Below are positions 1 to 10,455 of a DNA stretch of 64,000 nucleotides, one piece after another. The notes below the pieces were generated by a model that worked only from the letters and a program-made list of their open reading frames with translations, did no database searches and had not been told where the DNA came from. The translations under genes were made by a program, and so were the position numbers. Positions within the stretch are counted from its first letter, which is position 1. The number at the start of each line of letters is the position of its first letter. Source of the DNA: Limnanthes douglasii subsp. nivea (lineage: Eukaryota; Streptophyta; Magnoliopsida; Brassicales; Limnanthaceae). The stretch spans positions 291,380,009-291,444,008 of the forward strand of contig JAUPFV010000004.1 in assembly GCA_036936605.1 (NCBI GenBank). Reading direction: 5' to 3'.

Positions 1-200
1 GATCATCAAGTTAGTTTCAAAATCGTGTTTGTAATGTTGAGTTATATTGTGTGCAGCCATTTCTGATGGAGCATATTTCGATAAACGTTTAAATACAAAG
101 GCCAAACATAATCCTAAGGTGTTACAAGTGGTGGGTGTTGGAGGGCAAGGAGTCGACATTTGAAATGATCCAGATGGTTAATCAGCTCAAGGACAAACAA

Positions 201-439
201 GTATTTAACTTATCTAGCAATTTCCAAAGTATTAAATCAAGAAAATCGCATACACATGAATCCCACACCAAAATCGCAACCATTTAGCTAGCAGTCAAAA
301 CAATTCAACTAATCTAGCAATTACAGAATCAAACAAATCGCATCCAATATATCAATAATTGGCAATAGTGATTGTTTGTAAGTTTCTTCAATGATTATTA
401 TATTGTGAAACTGAATGTGTATTATACTGTTTTTCTTAG
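201..439 (+). repeat. Motif-bearing intron of the Ulp1-like gene
   Basis: GT donor at 201 and TTCTTAG acceptor ending at 439. It contains two CTAGCAA words (about 215 and 312), one CTAGCAG, and three AATCGCA words, all in plus orientation. Confidence 0.7.
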
Positions 440-904
440 GTTATGCCCGATGAATTATTGCTGACAGAAGCTGAATGTGTTGCTTTTGGAGAAATTGATT
501 CGGGGAGGAACTACAAAACTGCTGCGGAAACAAGTAAACCGAGGAGTAGGAAAAGAGAGAAATCTGTTGCAAACAGATGTATAAGACGGAAGAAGAAACA
601 GGTTGATGACGGGGCTGGAGCAAGGAGTAAAAGGAGTTCGAACACTGAGGTTGAAGACAACACTGAGGTAGATGACGATGTTACATTACGGGAATCCATT
701 GGGGAGAAGAAGTCTAGAGTTGGTACAAAAAAAGGGGAGAGGTTGAAAAAGAAAAATAACCGTAGGTCTAGTATTCCAAGTTTTGGAGGGGTGTCACAGT
801 TTGTACTGCGTGACAACAAGAAGCTGAAAAAACGAAGACGGTTGAACCGGTTGAAAGCTGAAAACAAAAGGTTAAAAACGTCGCTTGAGGAGAAAAACAA
901 ACAA

Positions 905-1167
905 GTGAGTATTCCCAAAATTTTTAAGGACTAATAAGGAAATTTTTAGATGTTTTTATATAAGTTGGTTACACTGTATATAGGAAATGTTTAGATGTTG
1001 TATCTAGAAGCATCATTATAAAGGATCTAGCAAACATAATTATAAGGTGTCTATCAACGTTAATATGCTGAATCTGGCAATGTAAAATTAATGCCTCTAG
1101 CAATGTAAATATGATGTATCTAGCAATCGCAGTAGTCTAAACTATTTCGTATGCTCGTTTGATTCAG
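905..1167 (+). repeat. Motif-bearing intron splitting the leucine-zipper-like coil
   Basis: Donor GTGAGT at 905 and acceptor CAG ending at 1167. Words of the TCTAGCAA/TCTATCAA/TCTGGCAA type recur about every 25-40 bases between 1000 and 1130, and one copy runs straight into ATCGCA. The intron falls exactly between codons, so splicing restores a continuous coiled coil. Confidence 0.7.
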
Positions 1168-2051
1168 GTTGAAAAATTGAAGAAAGACTTGAATGAGCTG
1201 AAACAGAAGCTCGAGGTGGAAGAGGAAAGAGTGGATGGTGAGGATGAGGATCTGCTGAAAACCTTAAAATGCCGTTTTGCCGTGAAGATGAGGACGATCT
1301 TGAAACTGTGGCTGCCAATATTATTGAGAAGGTGGTTAAGGAAACATTGTTTTACAAATCTCGAAGGCATGGATTTGTTCCCAAGAGGAACCAACAAGTT
1401 TCTGATACCGAAAAAACAATAGAAGAAGAGGATGTTGAGGCAAGGTCCACAGCGGAAGAAGATAAGGAGCTTGAGACAACTGAGACACAAGAAAGTGAAG
1501 TATATGAGGAGGATAAGTTAGAAGGAGATAGAGGGTGTATTCAATCCGAAACACATGTTGAACCAATGCAAGAAACTACTACACCGAAAGCTATTGTTGT
1601 TGATGTCACTGGGAAGCAGAAACGGACTACAATAATTGGTTGTGACGCCGGTAATGAGAAAGGGGATGTGGCAGGAGACTTATCACCCCTAACTCATGTT
1701 GCCGGTGCGCAAAATGAAGTTTTCGTAGCTGAACAGGGACACGGAGTTGGAAACAACGAGGTTGAAGGACAGGAGCTGATGGTGGACAGATTTGATTCGT
1801 TGGACAAAGGGTGCAACAAAGTAACGAAAACACGGAAACAGCAGTTGGAGAACACCGAAGAAGCCGTAGAGGAATGACATAATGCAGAGACAGGTCAGGA
1901 CAAAGAAGAAGCTGACAAGGAGGAATCCGTGGCTAATGCAGATACAACCAAAGAGATTAAAGAAGCACCTACTGGGGTGGAGAACGCAGCCACAGAAGTC
2001 CTGCGGTCAGAACCTGTCTCTGAGAATGTGGTGGAGAATGTGGCTGAAGAT

Positions 2052-2438
2052 GTAAGTGGATCTTAAAATCGTTAAGATTCATAAATATTTAGTAATTATG
2101 TTTTGGCTGGTTTTGAATTGTTCAAACTCTAGGTTGGATAATATTTAAGACGGGTTGTTGTTTTTATGAAAATGTTGGTTTGACAGTATCAGTGTAGTTT
2201 AAGACATGATTTCCATTATTGTTCTTTATGAGAATTAGTAGATGCATGTTGAACAAATCGCAAACACAATATGTATATAGTCTAGCAATCACGAAATTTT
2301 AAGAATATTGTTTCATAACGAGCAAATCGCAATGTCTAATAGGCGCGTATCGCTAGACTGGAAACCCATCTAGCAATGAGACTTCTACTAAAATCGCAAT
2401 GTAGGTTGATTATATTATTATGTTCTGTTATTGGGAAG
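2052..2438 (+). repeat. Motif-bearing intron of the Ulp1-like gene
   Basis: Donor GTAAGT at 2052; the acceptor is probably AG near 2438 but is not certain. The second half (2255-2400) carries alternating TCTAGCAAT and AAATCGCAA words. The first 150 bases have none. Confidence 0.6.
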
Positions 2439-3181
2439 TGGAAACAGCGGCGCCTGAAGACACGCGCCAGTCTAATGTACAGACGTTGGCGTGCACTAGG
2501 ATTGAACAAGCAGCAAAGTGCGAACAACTATCACAAGCTGTCTCTCCATTAAAGGTAATTCCAATTATCAACGAAAAAGAGCAATCCGCAACGAAGATTG
2601 AAGTTATTACACGCGTTGAAAGAGTGTCACGGGTCGAGCCATTTTTGTATGCAACACCAGTACAAAATAAAACGGCATCTAACGATCTGATTGTCAGATC
2701 TGTTACACCGTTGGCTGATGATAGCTTTATAGACTGCACTCAATCATTTTACGAAGAAGTTGACAAGGCTGTTGAAAATTCAAACGAGAAGAGACGCACA
2801 CTGGACTCCATCGAGGAAGAACAAACTGACGTTGACGTAAGTAGATCTATTGTATTATCAATAAACCTTCAAAAATTAATGTTAACAGTTTAATTTTATG
2901 CTTTATTATAGGTGCCCATTGATGACATGCCTACGTGGAACTTACTTACTCTGACGCAAGTTAAACAACAATAGATTGCGGTCGTAGATTGGTCGTTCCC
3001 TATAGAGACAACGAAACTAATCAATGTCAGTGAGTACGAGAAGGTGATGAAACTTACCAAAGAAGAAGAACAAGAAGATCCAGAAGTATGGTACTTGCCA
3101 ACTACAGAGTTCTCGTATAGGGTTTCCATTAGTGTGACCGAGATAATGGAACTACCTAACGAAACTCAAATTGACTTCAAG

Positions 3182-3397
3182 GTAATAAGGTTTATGGTTG
3201 TATCTAGCAATGTGTCCTTGTACATCTAGCAATGTGTCCTTGTACGTCTAGCAATATTAATATGCAGCATCTAGCAATGTCTTAGTATAGGGTAACTCAT
3301 TGAAATTACAGTCTTAGTTGTCAACCTATACACCGTTGGTTCTTCTTTTCAGTAATTGTCATTTAACTGATGTGAGCTTCTAATCGTGTTTTGATAG
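3182..3397 (+). repeat. Motif-bearing intron with clustered ATCTAGCAATG copies
   Basis: Donor GTAATA at 3182 and acceptor TAG ending at 3397. Four CTAGCAAT words lie within about 75 bases. The first two, at 3202 and 3223, share the extended form ATCTAGCAATGTGTCCTTGTA minus its last base or so, a local 21-bp duplication. Confidence 0.7.
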
Positions 3398-3823
3398 ATA
3401 ATAGATGCTTGGATATATAAGCTTCTCAAGGATTCAAATTGGAAGGTCCCTGTGAAAGGGTTTGATGATGAGTATTCATATATGGTCAGCGTCATTCAAA
3501 TAACTGGAATCGCAACTGTAAGTTCACCAGGAATTATTTGTATTATATTGGAAACATCTAGTTCCTATAGTAATGAAACAAACTTGCAGGGAACACTAGC
3601 TATCAAGGAAGATTTGTCTGTTATTGTGGATAAGGTTTTTGAAACAATGAAACCAGACACATACGTTGCCCTTGTTCCTCTTTGCACTGTTAACACGTCC
3701 GGCGTGAACCACTGGACGCTCCTGGTTATAGATATGGAGAATGGGACAACCAGTAGTTATAACCCACTATTGTCGTAGAGCAAACACATTCCAGATAAGA
3801 CAAAAAACACAGCCGATGGTCTA

Positions 3824-4043
3824 GTATAAAATTTAATGGTAATAATATATTGAAAGTGTATTTGGCCATATCTAGCAACCCCATAGTAACGTATCTAGTA
3901 ACGTCCTTTTGGATTTGCTCCTAAGGTATTGGTTCACCTATCTAGTAATGTCGCATACTGTATCTATCAATGACTATAGTAGTACATAGCAATGACATGG
4001 CATCGTAAATCGCAATGTAACGATAGATTACTTGATTTTGCAG
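3824..4043 (+). repeat. Motif-bearing intron preceding the catalytic-Cys exon
   Basis: Donor GTATAA at 3824 (chosen because reading on meets a stop at 3827) and acceptor TTTTGCAG ending at 4043. It carries ATCTAGCAA, two ATCTAGTAA, ATCTATCAATG and AAATCGCAATG within 150 bases. Confidence 0.65.
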
Positions 4044-4419
4044 CTAGCCTATTGCATGAAGAAAAAACACATACCGTATGTAAAAGGTGGATACAAAATA
4101 AAGACAATGAGAAATATCCCACAGCAGGAGAAGGATAGTCTTGACTACGGTGTTTTTGTTTGTAAGTACGCAAAAGACATCGTTCAGAGAGGGTATGTTC
4201 CGCGATAATATGGAAAGGAAATGCCAGCCGAAACAAGAGCTGAAATATTTAAGCATTTCATGAATGATCGAAACACAAACAAACGTTAGTAGTATGTAAT
4301 TCATTTTTTTGGAGCAGGATGTATGATTCAGTTAGAAAAGGATGGGTGTATTAGACAATTAATCTGAACTTATTAGCAAACTTTGGTGTGACTAGCAATG
4401 TTAATAGTATTTCAACCAA

Positions 4420-4855
4420 GGGAAATGTTTTGATAAACTACCTTGGAAGGTCATCATTTTGTTGTATGAATAATTTTCACATGACTGTTACATTCTTCAA
4501 TGCTTCTCATATTAATTTCTATATGTCGTATCTGATGAGGGACGAATTTATTTGATTCGCAAGTCAGATTTTTGGAATATTTAACCAATATGTACTTTAT
4601 AATAAGAAGAAGTTTGTGGGATGAATTAGCCTCTCATGGACCAATTGTTTAAGTCCAATGGCTCAATAGGCCAAAAAGCCCACAACAATTGCTATATAAG
4701 CTAACTGATCTTTTCTTATAGAAAGAGGAGAGATCATTTTGGCTAGGGTTTGAGTGAGGGTATTTTCTTGTGGATCTTTCGAACTTTTCCTTTTTTATAT
4801 ATTTTTCAATTGTCTTTCCGTTCTTGATATTTTTCATCATCAGTATCTATCAGAG
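4420..4855. other. Motif-free block in the MULE spacer; possible solo LTR
   Basis: This block lacks the short words that fill the spacer on both sides, which suggests later insertion. From about 4614 it reads TGTGGGATGAATT, has a TATA-like TATATAA at about 4693, a purine-rich then T-rich leader, and a possible end ATCATCA near 4840. That layout resembles a small LTR. No convincing 5-bp target duplication was found, so this stays tentative. Confidence 0.3.
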
Positions 4856-5625
4856 AAATATCCCAGTAAATCGCAATGTCTTTATTGTTACCTATCAGAT
4901 GTATACTAAAGTATGTAGTAATCTTATATGTCGTATCTAGCAGACTACTATTCACAGATCTAGCAATGGTTGTATGTCAAATGTATCAGACTTATACGCA
5001 CGTATCTAGTGATGTCTATGTGTCGTATCTAGCAACTATATAGTGCTACATCTAGAAACTATAAAGTGCCACATATAGCAATGTATATCTGTCGTATATA
5101 TCACACTATTTTTTATGGATCTAGCAATATTTGTATGTCGTATCTATCATACTTATAATTAGTTAACTAGTAATGTCTATGTTTCAAATCTATCAGACTC
5201 CTACTAAAGAATATATTAATATGTATATGTGTTATCTAGCAACTAACAAGTGCTTTATCTAGCAATGTACGAAATTCCTATCTATCAGACTTAAACTCAA
5301 GTAACTATCAAAGTCCATATGTTGTATTTGGTCATTAAAAAGAGTTGCATCTAGCAATGTTAAGATACCGTATCTATTGATGAGTATATGCATCATCTAG
5401 CAAAAATTCATATGCCCAATATAACAGCCTTGTTACAACCCATTTAGTAAACTTTCTGATTATGTATCTATCAAAATCGTTAACATGTGTCTTGTATTTG
5501 CTATATGTTGTATCTAGCAATATTAGCATAAAGTATCTAGCAATGATATATAGTTGTGGGTTTTAATTTCAAATATTGTATATCTAGCAGTGTGTAATAG
5601 TCATAAATCGCAATAACATATTAGT
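4856..5625 (+). repeat. Dense field of ATCTAGCAATG-type words in the intergenic spacer
   Basis: About 770 bases of non-coding DNA in which ATCTAGCA(A/G), ATCTATCAG and ATATAGCAATG words recur roughly every 20-50 bases. They often follow GTCGT or TGT, and AAATCGCAAT appears at both ends. The spacing is irregular, so this is not a simple tandem array. All clear copies point the same way. Confidence 0.8.
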
Positions 5626-5881
5626 GATGGACAAACTATATTAATGGACTAGAGGATAGGTTTATTGGTAGACGAGTAAATTAAATTTTTCGAAATGACT
5701 GTTACCTACACCTATCACTGATTAGAAGTAAATGTTTTAATCCTATTGGTTAGCTTGAAAGTTGAAAAGACAAAGGTAGATGGACTTGAATCATTACATG
5801 TATTAAATAGATGTGTGCCATTAAATTTGTGAAAGTAATTATGGTTGCTAGATGGGACTTACCCTTGGGAATTGCAGTTTG

Positions 5882-5889
5882 CTATAAAT
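5882..5889 (+). promoter_or_regulatory. TATA box for the acidic MULE gene
   Basis: TATAAAT lies about 110 bases upstream of the ATG at 5995. It is followed by an A/C-rich leader without upstream ATGs near the start codon. This suggests the small gene has its own promoter. Confidence 0.55.
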
Positions 5890-5994
5890 ACAGGCTGATA
5901 GTTGAACCTATTCATCTCACACTTCTCTGCAAAGAAAAAAACCAACAGCAAACCACCAGCCACTCTAGCCTAAGTTGAAACCAAACAACCATCG

Positions 5995-6312
5995 ATGATG
6001 GCACCATCTTCACCTGAAACACCAATGCACTCCAGCGACGACGGATGGTCTACTGATTACTATGTAGACAACAAGGCCTACAAGAGAACTACCACATCGG
6101 ATTACTTGTCCGATGAGGAAGACAACTGGTCCGTTTGGTCTGAGGACCACAAAGACCCATACGCTTTATGGGACTCGTGGTTGCTGGACGGCAGTTATGA
6201 GTCTGACAGTGAAACACTTCCAAAAAGGAAGAGACGTCGGGACAGTTGGGAGTCGGAGAAAGGAGAGAACGATGATTCTGAGGAAGCAAACAATGAGAAG
6301 TCAGAGGAATAA
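5995..6312 (+). CDS. Small acidic protein of the MULE, function unknown
   Basis: Single-exon ORF of 105 codons starting MMAPSSPETP. It is rich in Asp, Glu, Ser and Trp, with aromatic-acidic patches such as DNWSVWSEDHKD and one basic patch KRKRRR (about residues 77-82) that could be a nuclear signal. The frame continues past the TAA at 6310-6312 through a long Glu tract (GAA repeats) to TAG at about 6394-6396, so the ancestral protein was probably about 133 residues and this stop may be a mutation. A TATA box lies upstream and the 3' side is T-rich. It shares the spacer with the Ulp1-like gene and faces the transposase. I do not recognise the family. It may be a second accessory protein of the element, comparable in position to the small extra genes of VANDAL MULEs, but that is inference. 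Confidence 0.6.
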   Translation: MMAPSSPETPMHSSDDGWSTDYYVDNKAYKRTTTSDYLSDEEDNWSVWSEDHKDPYALWDSWLLDGSYESDSETLPKRKRRRDSWESEKGENDDSEEANNEKSEE

Positions 6313-6649
6313 GAAGACGAAGAAGTGGAAGAAGAAGAAGAAGAAGAAAAAGAAGAGGAGGGATCTGAAGGGACAGATAAAGAGGATTCTGATTAGGTTT
6401 AAACATGTTCATGCAGTTTCCTTTCATTATCTTTTTATTTTGTTGTTTCTAATGTTTTGTTTATGCTTTGTTTGACTGTAACTTTCACCAACCCTCTGTA
6501 ATATTTGGAAGATGTGTAGCATTGACCGATGTTCTAGTAATGTTATGGTTTTATTGCAGTTTGTGTTCTCTATCTTAAAATTTTGTGTTAAGTTTTGAAT
6601 GCAACAAGTTAACATTGATATGAAGCAGTTGAGTGAAGCAGTTTTAATG

Positions 6650-6857
6650 GCAGTTATAATCCACAATCGCAGTTTAGATATACCTAATCTATCAGAACTA
6701 AGTTAACCTTAAAATCGCAGAGAAAACTGGCTGTATCTATCAATGTTGGATATGGCTGATAGGAACTTCCATTAACTCGAATGTAGATCAAACCTAACGC
6801 CTAAAATAAATCAATGCCAATCGCACCCACAACACAACGTATCTATCAATATCGATG

Positions 6858-6907
<50 letters not shown>

Positions 6908-7350
6908 TCAATCTACTAGGCTATATCAGCCGTGAATCGCATCCTCTAGTAAATACTAAGATGAATCATTAAGGGGAGATTTAAAGGACCTCTTGAACAA
7001 ATATAATGAAGGTATCAGATGGATGTAGCTTAAATCGCATACATAAATTGTTGTATCTATCAAACGTATAATCCACATTCTATCAATGTTATATATCGTG
7101 TCTATCAGACTATTATTCACGTATCTAGCAATATCTATCAGATTTATACTAAAGTATATATTAATACAGATGTTTCGTATCTATCAGAGTAGTATTCAAA
7201 TATCTAGCAATGTATTGCAAAAAGTTAACGATTATCTAGCGTTTTAATCGCAGCGTATCTTGCAACGTAGAAATTAATATCGATAAGAATCATCGAATCA
7301 AACAGACATTGTACATATCAATGTTAACAGTATCCAAGAATATAAGTCAA
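6650..7350 (+). repeat. Motif-bearing spacer between the convergent acidic and transposase genes
   Basis: Non-coding DNA with mixed AATCGCA (about 6663, 6710, 6817, 6937, 7032, 7243), ATCTATCA and ATCTAGCAA words, interrupted by a long AT microsatellite. Here AATCGCA and CTATCA dominate over CTAGCAA, unlike the 4.9-5.6 kb field. Confidence 0.7.
6860..6905. repeat. (AT)n microsatellite
   Basis: About 23 uninterrupted AT units inside the motif-bearing spacer. Confidence 0.95.
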
Positions 7351-7410
7351 AAGATAATGAGTGCTTATCTATGAAAATCAAAATGTTACTAAAACATCGG
7401 GAACAAAAGT

Positions 7411-10071
7411 TCAGAACGGAGCATCACATGACCTCCTATTATGCCCTGATTTGAAACATCGACCACAACGGGACTGGCTGCTGGTAACCTCTCCTCTTGA
7501 TGGAATACGCTTTTTCCTCGGCCGCCCAGCTCGTCTTTTAACGTTCGGGGGATTAACCACTGGCTCTCCATCATCATTACCGGTACTAGATTCACCGAAC
7601 TCTGTTATAACCGGTATGTTAAAAGAATAGCTGGACCGGTAATTCGCAGCACTGAAAAACGGCTCTACTAATGTCATCAGATCTTCGTTTAGAGATGAAA
7701 TTGCAGCCAATGCATGAGCGCATGGGACACATTCTTGTCGCCAAGAGTCGCATGTGCATTTGAAATCAAGTATGTTGACCACCATGACAGGATCTGATAA
7801 AGCCTTAAAATAAGCGGCAGAAGACTTGCGAACTAACCACGTCCGACTGCATTGTACATTCTCTTTGAATATCTTGTCAAACTCGAGGCATAAGTGTATG
7901 TTCCAGCTTAGACCCTCTCCCAAACGTCGAGTTATTTGAGTCATAAGAAGAACTCTAATCCGGTCGACCAATTCCACTTTAGGCGGATGACACAACTTTT
8001 TAATCTGGGAATTGAACGATTCAATAACAGTTGATGTCATCGCCCCATACCGTTTGCCTTTGACGTATGCCTGAGCCCATTTTTCTGGTGGTAAATTGCT
8101 TAGAAATTTGCCAATACGATCACCCCCTTGGCGCGCAAACTGAGCAAAACGTTCATTAAAAAGGTCCACAGTCGGGGTATAAGCACAGCTCTTAAATATC
8201 ACTAGCATATTGTTTTTGTAGACTCTGTTAGTGTGTTCAAGAGCTTTAGTCAAGTTCTGTATCAGATAGAAGACACAATACGCGTGGTAGTCATTAGGAT
8301 AAAGATTTGCGACAACGTTAATAATACCAGCATGACGGTCTGAAATGAAAGTTATTTGGCGCCCTAGGAAATGAGGTTTTAAACTTTCCAAAAACCAAAA
8401 CCAGTTGTCTGAGTCTTCACTACCAAAGATACCAAAAGCTACGGGGAATAGACCTGAAACGGAAACGATACCGGTGAACCACAGTACTACGTTGCCCGGG
8501 TTGAATGGACCTAAATCGCAATGTATATAGAACCTATCTATCAGAATCAGCAAGCCTGTGTAATCATCAATGTAGCAATCTAAAACAGGCGTAAATCGCA
8601 ATCACGTCAAAACAACCAAACTAGCAACCTAAGGTTGTGTGTCTAGGTTGAGTAATGAAATCGCAGTGTAAACATAACTAATCTAGCAATCGTAGTACAT
8701 GATAGACATTGCCTGGATGAGTGGACTGAAATCGCAATGTATATAGAGCCTATCTATCAAAATAAGGCAGTCTGTGAAATCGTCAATGTAGCAATCTAAA
8801 ATACGTGTAAATCGCAATGACATCAAAACAACCAATCTAGTAACCCAGGTCTACCTATCTAGCGTGCATGTTCAAATCGCAATGTAAAACTAACCAATCT
8901 AGCAACCTTAGCTCATTATAAACATTTGAAAAAACAAAATCACGTATGCAGACCAAAAGTGTAGTGAAACATGGACTCACCGTTGTTTCCATATTTTGCT
9001 ACTGCTGAAAGCAACACGCCACCATGCTTCCCTGTTAGGTGGGTTCCGTCAACGTACAGTAGAGGGTGGCACGAATGGAAACCATGAAGACACGCCCCAA
9101 ACGCTATAAAACAGCGACGGGAAACATTACCGGGAGCCAAATCCAGATGGTAGTCCGTGGTGATGTCACGACTCTTTAGTCTCTTGAAGTATGATTTTAG
9201 CAATCCGAAAGAGGTATTGCTATCTCCAAACACAACACGCCAGGCCTTTTCAAAGCATTCAACGATAGACGATATGAAATGTCTAAACCATAGTCATGCT
9301 TGATAGAGGACTGCATAGTCTTAGCTGTTACGGATTGGCAGTCTCTAAGCGAATCCTGAATTTCATCAGCAATCAAATCGGACGACAAATGCCTGCTCTT
9401 CTTCTTTGTGAATACAGGACTGCACGTATGGGTACTGATAAATCTTTTTATGGTCATCAAACCGGTCTTAGAATCAACAAAAGCATAAAGCCTCCATTTG
9501 CAGTCGTCTGAATCTTTGTTTACACAATAAACGGTGATCTTGCTAAAGGTATTGTGCATGTACCTAAACGCAAAACCGTTCTCTAATGCATAAGGGGATA
9601 AGGATAACCTTAGACCTGGAGCACCATCTGGAAATGACTGTCCAACACCGATGATAGCTTCTGCCCATCCAGTTGTAGCAAGATGCTTTTTTTGGGGGTT
9701 GAAATCGCCAAACAGCTATTGCTTTCACCGCTAGTTCGTTGCATATGCGAGGATTCTTCGAACAGTTGAACAGGTTATTTACGTTTAATGACGGAGCCTT
9801 TATCAGCAACATGTTCTTCTATAAGAAAACTAACACTCTTCAGACGCTCAACATCAAGGTAACATTCCAACCCAATAAAATCGGTCTCCTTATTGAACAT
9901 ACAACTATTATGAGCACCGCAAGAGTAGGTAATGCTATAGTTGCCTCTAACAAGACCCTGCCAAGTTTCCTCAACGTACTGTTGAAAAGACTCAAAATTT
10001 TCGAATTCGGACAGCGGAACAATAACTGTTTCGTGACCAAATTTGAAAATGCAAACTTTTTGTTTCGACAT
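7411..10071 (-). pseudogene. MuDR-type MULE transposase (mudrA-like), frameshifted
   Basis: DDE transposase of the Mutator superfamily, expected to cut and paste the element in the nucleus. Reading down the minus strand from ATG at 10071, there is an N-terminal MuDR region, then the first catalytic Asp in LLYVDGTHLTG (about 9070-9040), and a GTGAGT donor at 8980. The intron runs 8980-8511. The last exon has FISDRHAG with the second Asp (about 8345), STVIESFNSQ with the Glu (about 8030), a SWIM zinc finger (CTC, then CVPCAH, about 7760-7710), an AT-hook-like RAGRPRKKR, and a C-terminal CX2CX4HX4C knuckle before TGA at 7411. Frames change near 9790, 9690 (T/G homopolymers) and 9270, so it is broken in at least three places. 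It converges with the Ulp1-like and acidic genes. Confidence 0.85.
8512..8937 (+). repeat. Two direct copies of a 216-bp motif cluster inside the transposase intron
   Basis: AAATCGCAATGTATATAG begins at 8513 and again at 8729, followed in both by CCTATCTATCA, then TCAATGTAGCAATCTAAAA, AAATCGCAATnACnTC and AACAACCAA. Divergence is visible but the order of words is kept. The first copy begins at the intron's splice acceptor (on the minus strand the motif complement TGCGATTTAG is the acceptor). Confidence 0.8.
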
Positions 10072-10169
10072 TGTGTACCCTAAATTGTAGGAGTTTGGTT
10101 AGTTTTTTGTAGGGCAGCGTACAACAACTGAATGTGTTACAGAGATAAGTACATATCGAAATGGTATAT

Positions 10170-10455
10170 GTTTGAAGACATCTAGCAATCTATCATAACT
10201 AAAATCGCAGGATATGTAACCTAATCTCTCAATCACTGCATTAAAATCGCAATGTCTACACTCTCATCTAGCAACCATAGACTACATGCACAAATCGCAA
10301 AGACCATATGTTAGTTCTAGCTAGAATCGCAACGACAAACAAAATACAGCCACAGTCAAGAACTATACCAATCTAGCAATAACAAACATATAAATCTACC
10401 CACAAATCGCAACCTGTAACATACAATAACAAAACAGCAATCGCAACCTATATAA
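10170..10455 (+). repeat. Motif field upstream of the transposase
   Basis: Alternating ATCTAGCAA and AAATCGCA words (at least three CTAGCAA and seven ATCGCA) in the 5' region of the transposase gene. They keep plus orientation although the gene reads the other way. Confidence 0.75.

Larger units (their letters stand above)
57..4289 (+). pseudogene. Ulp1-like (peptidase C48) gene of the MULE, multi-exon, decayed
   Basis: A SUMO-protease-like (C48) gene typical of plant MULEs, entering from the left edge. Phase-0 exons can be followed at 57-200, 440-904, 1168-2051, about 2439-2836, 2912-3181, 3398-3517, 3590-3823 and 4044-4289, with GT-AG borders. An early exon has a basic stretch followed by a leucine-zipper-like coil that spans the 905-1167 intron. 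The middle is long, acidic and low-complexity. The protease core shows the His motif VNHWTLLVID (about 3710-3740), then a Gln-containing segment and the Cys motif DYGVFVCKYA (about 4140-4170). The usual catalytic Asp position reads SYNPL, so Asn replaces Asp. In-frame stops lie at 90-92, 1875-1877, 2972-2974, 3776-3778 and 4206-4208, with a frameshift near 1250-1267. The fourth exon's acceptor is uncertain. Family is confident; activity is very unlikely. Confidence 0.8.

Noticed and set aside
443..934. ATG at 443 as the start of an independent gene
   Set aside because: A good acceptor ends at 439 and the frame joins the upstream exon 57-200 in phase, so this ATG is internal to the Ulp1-like gene.
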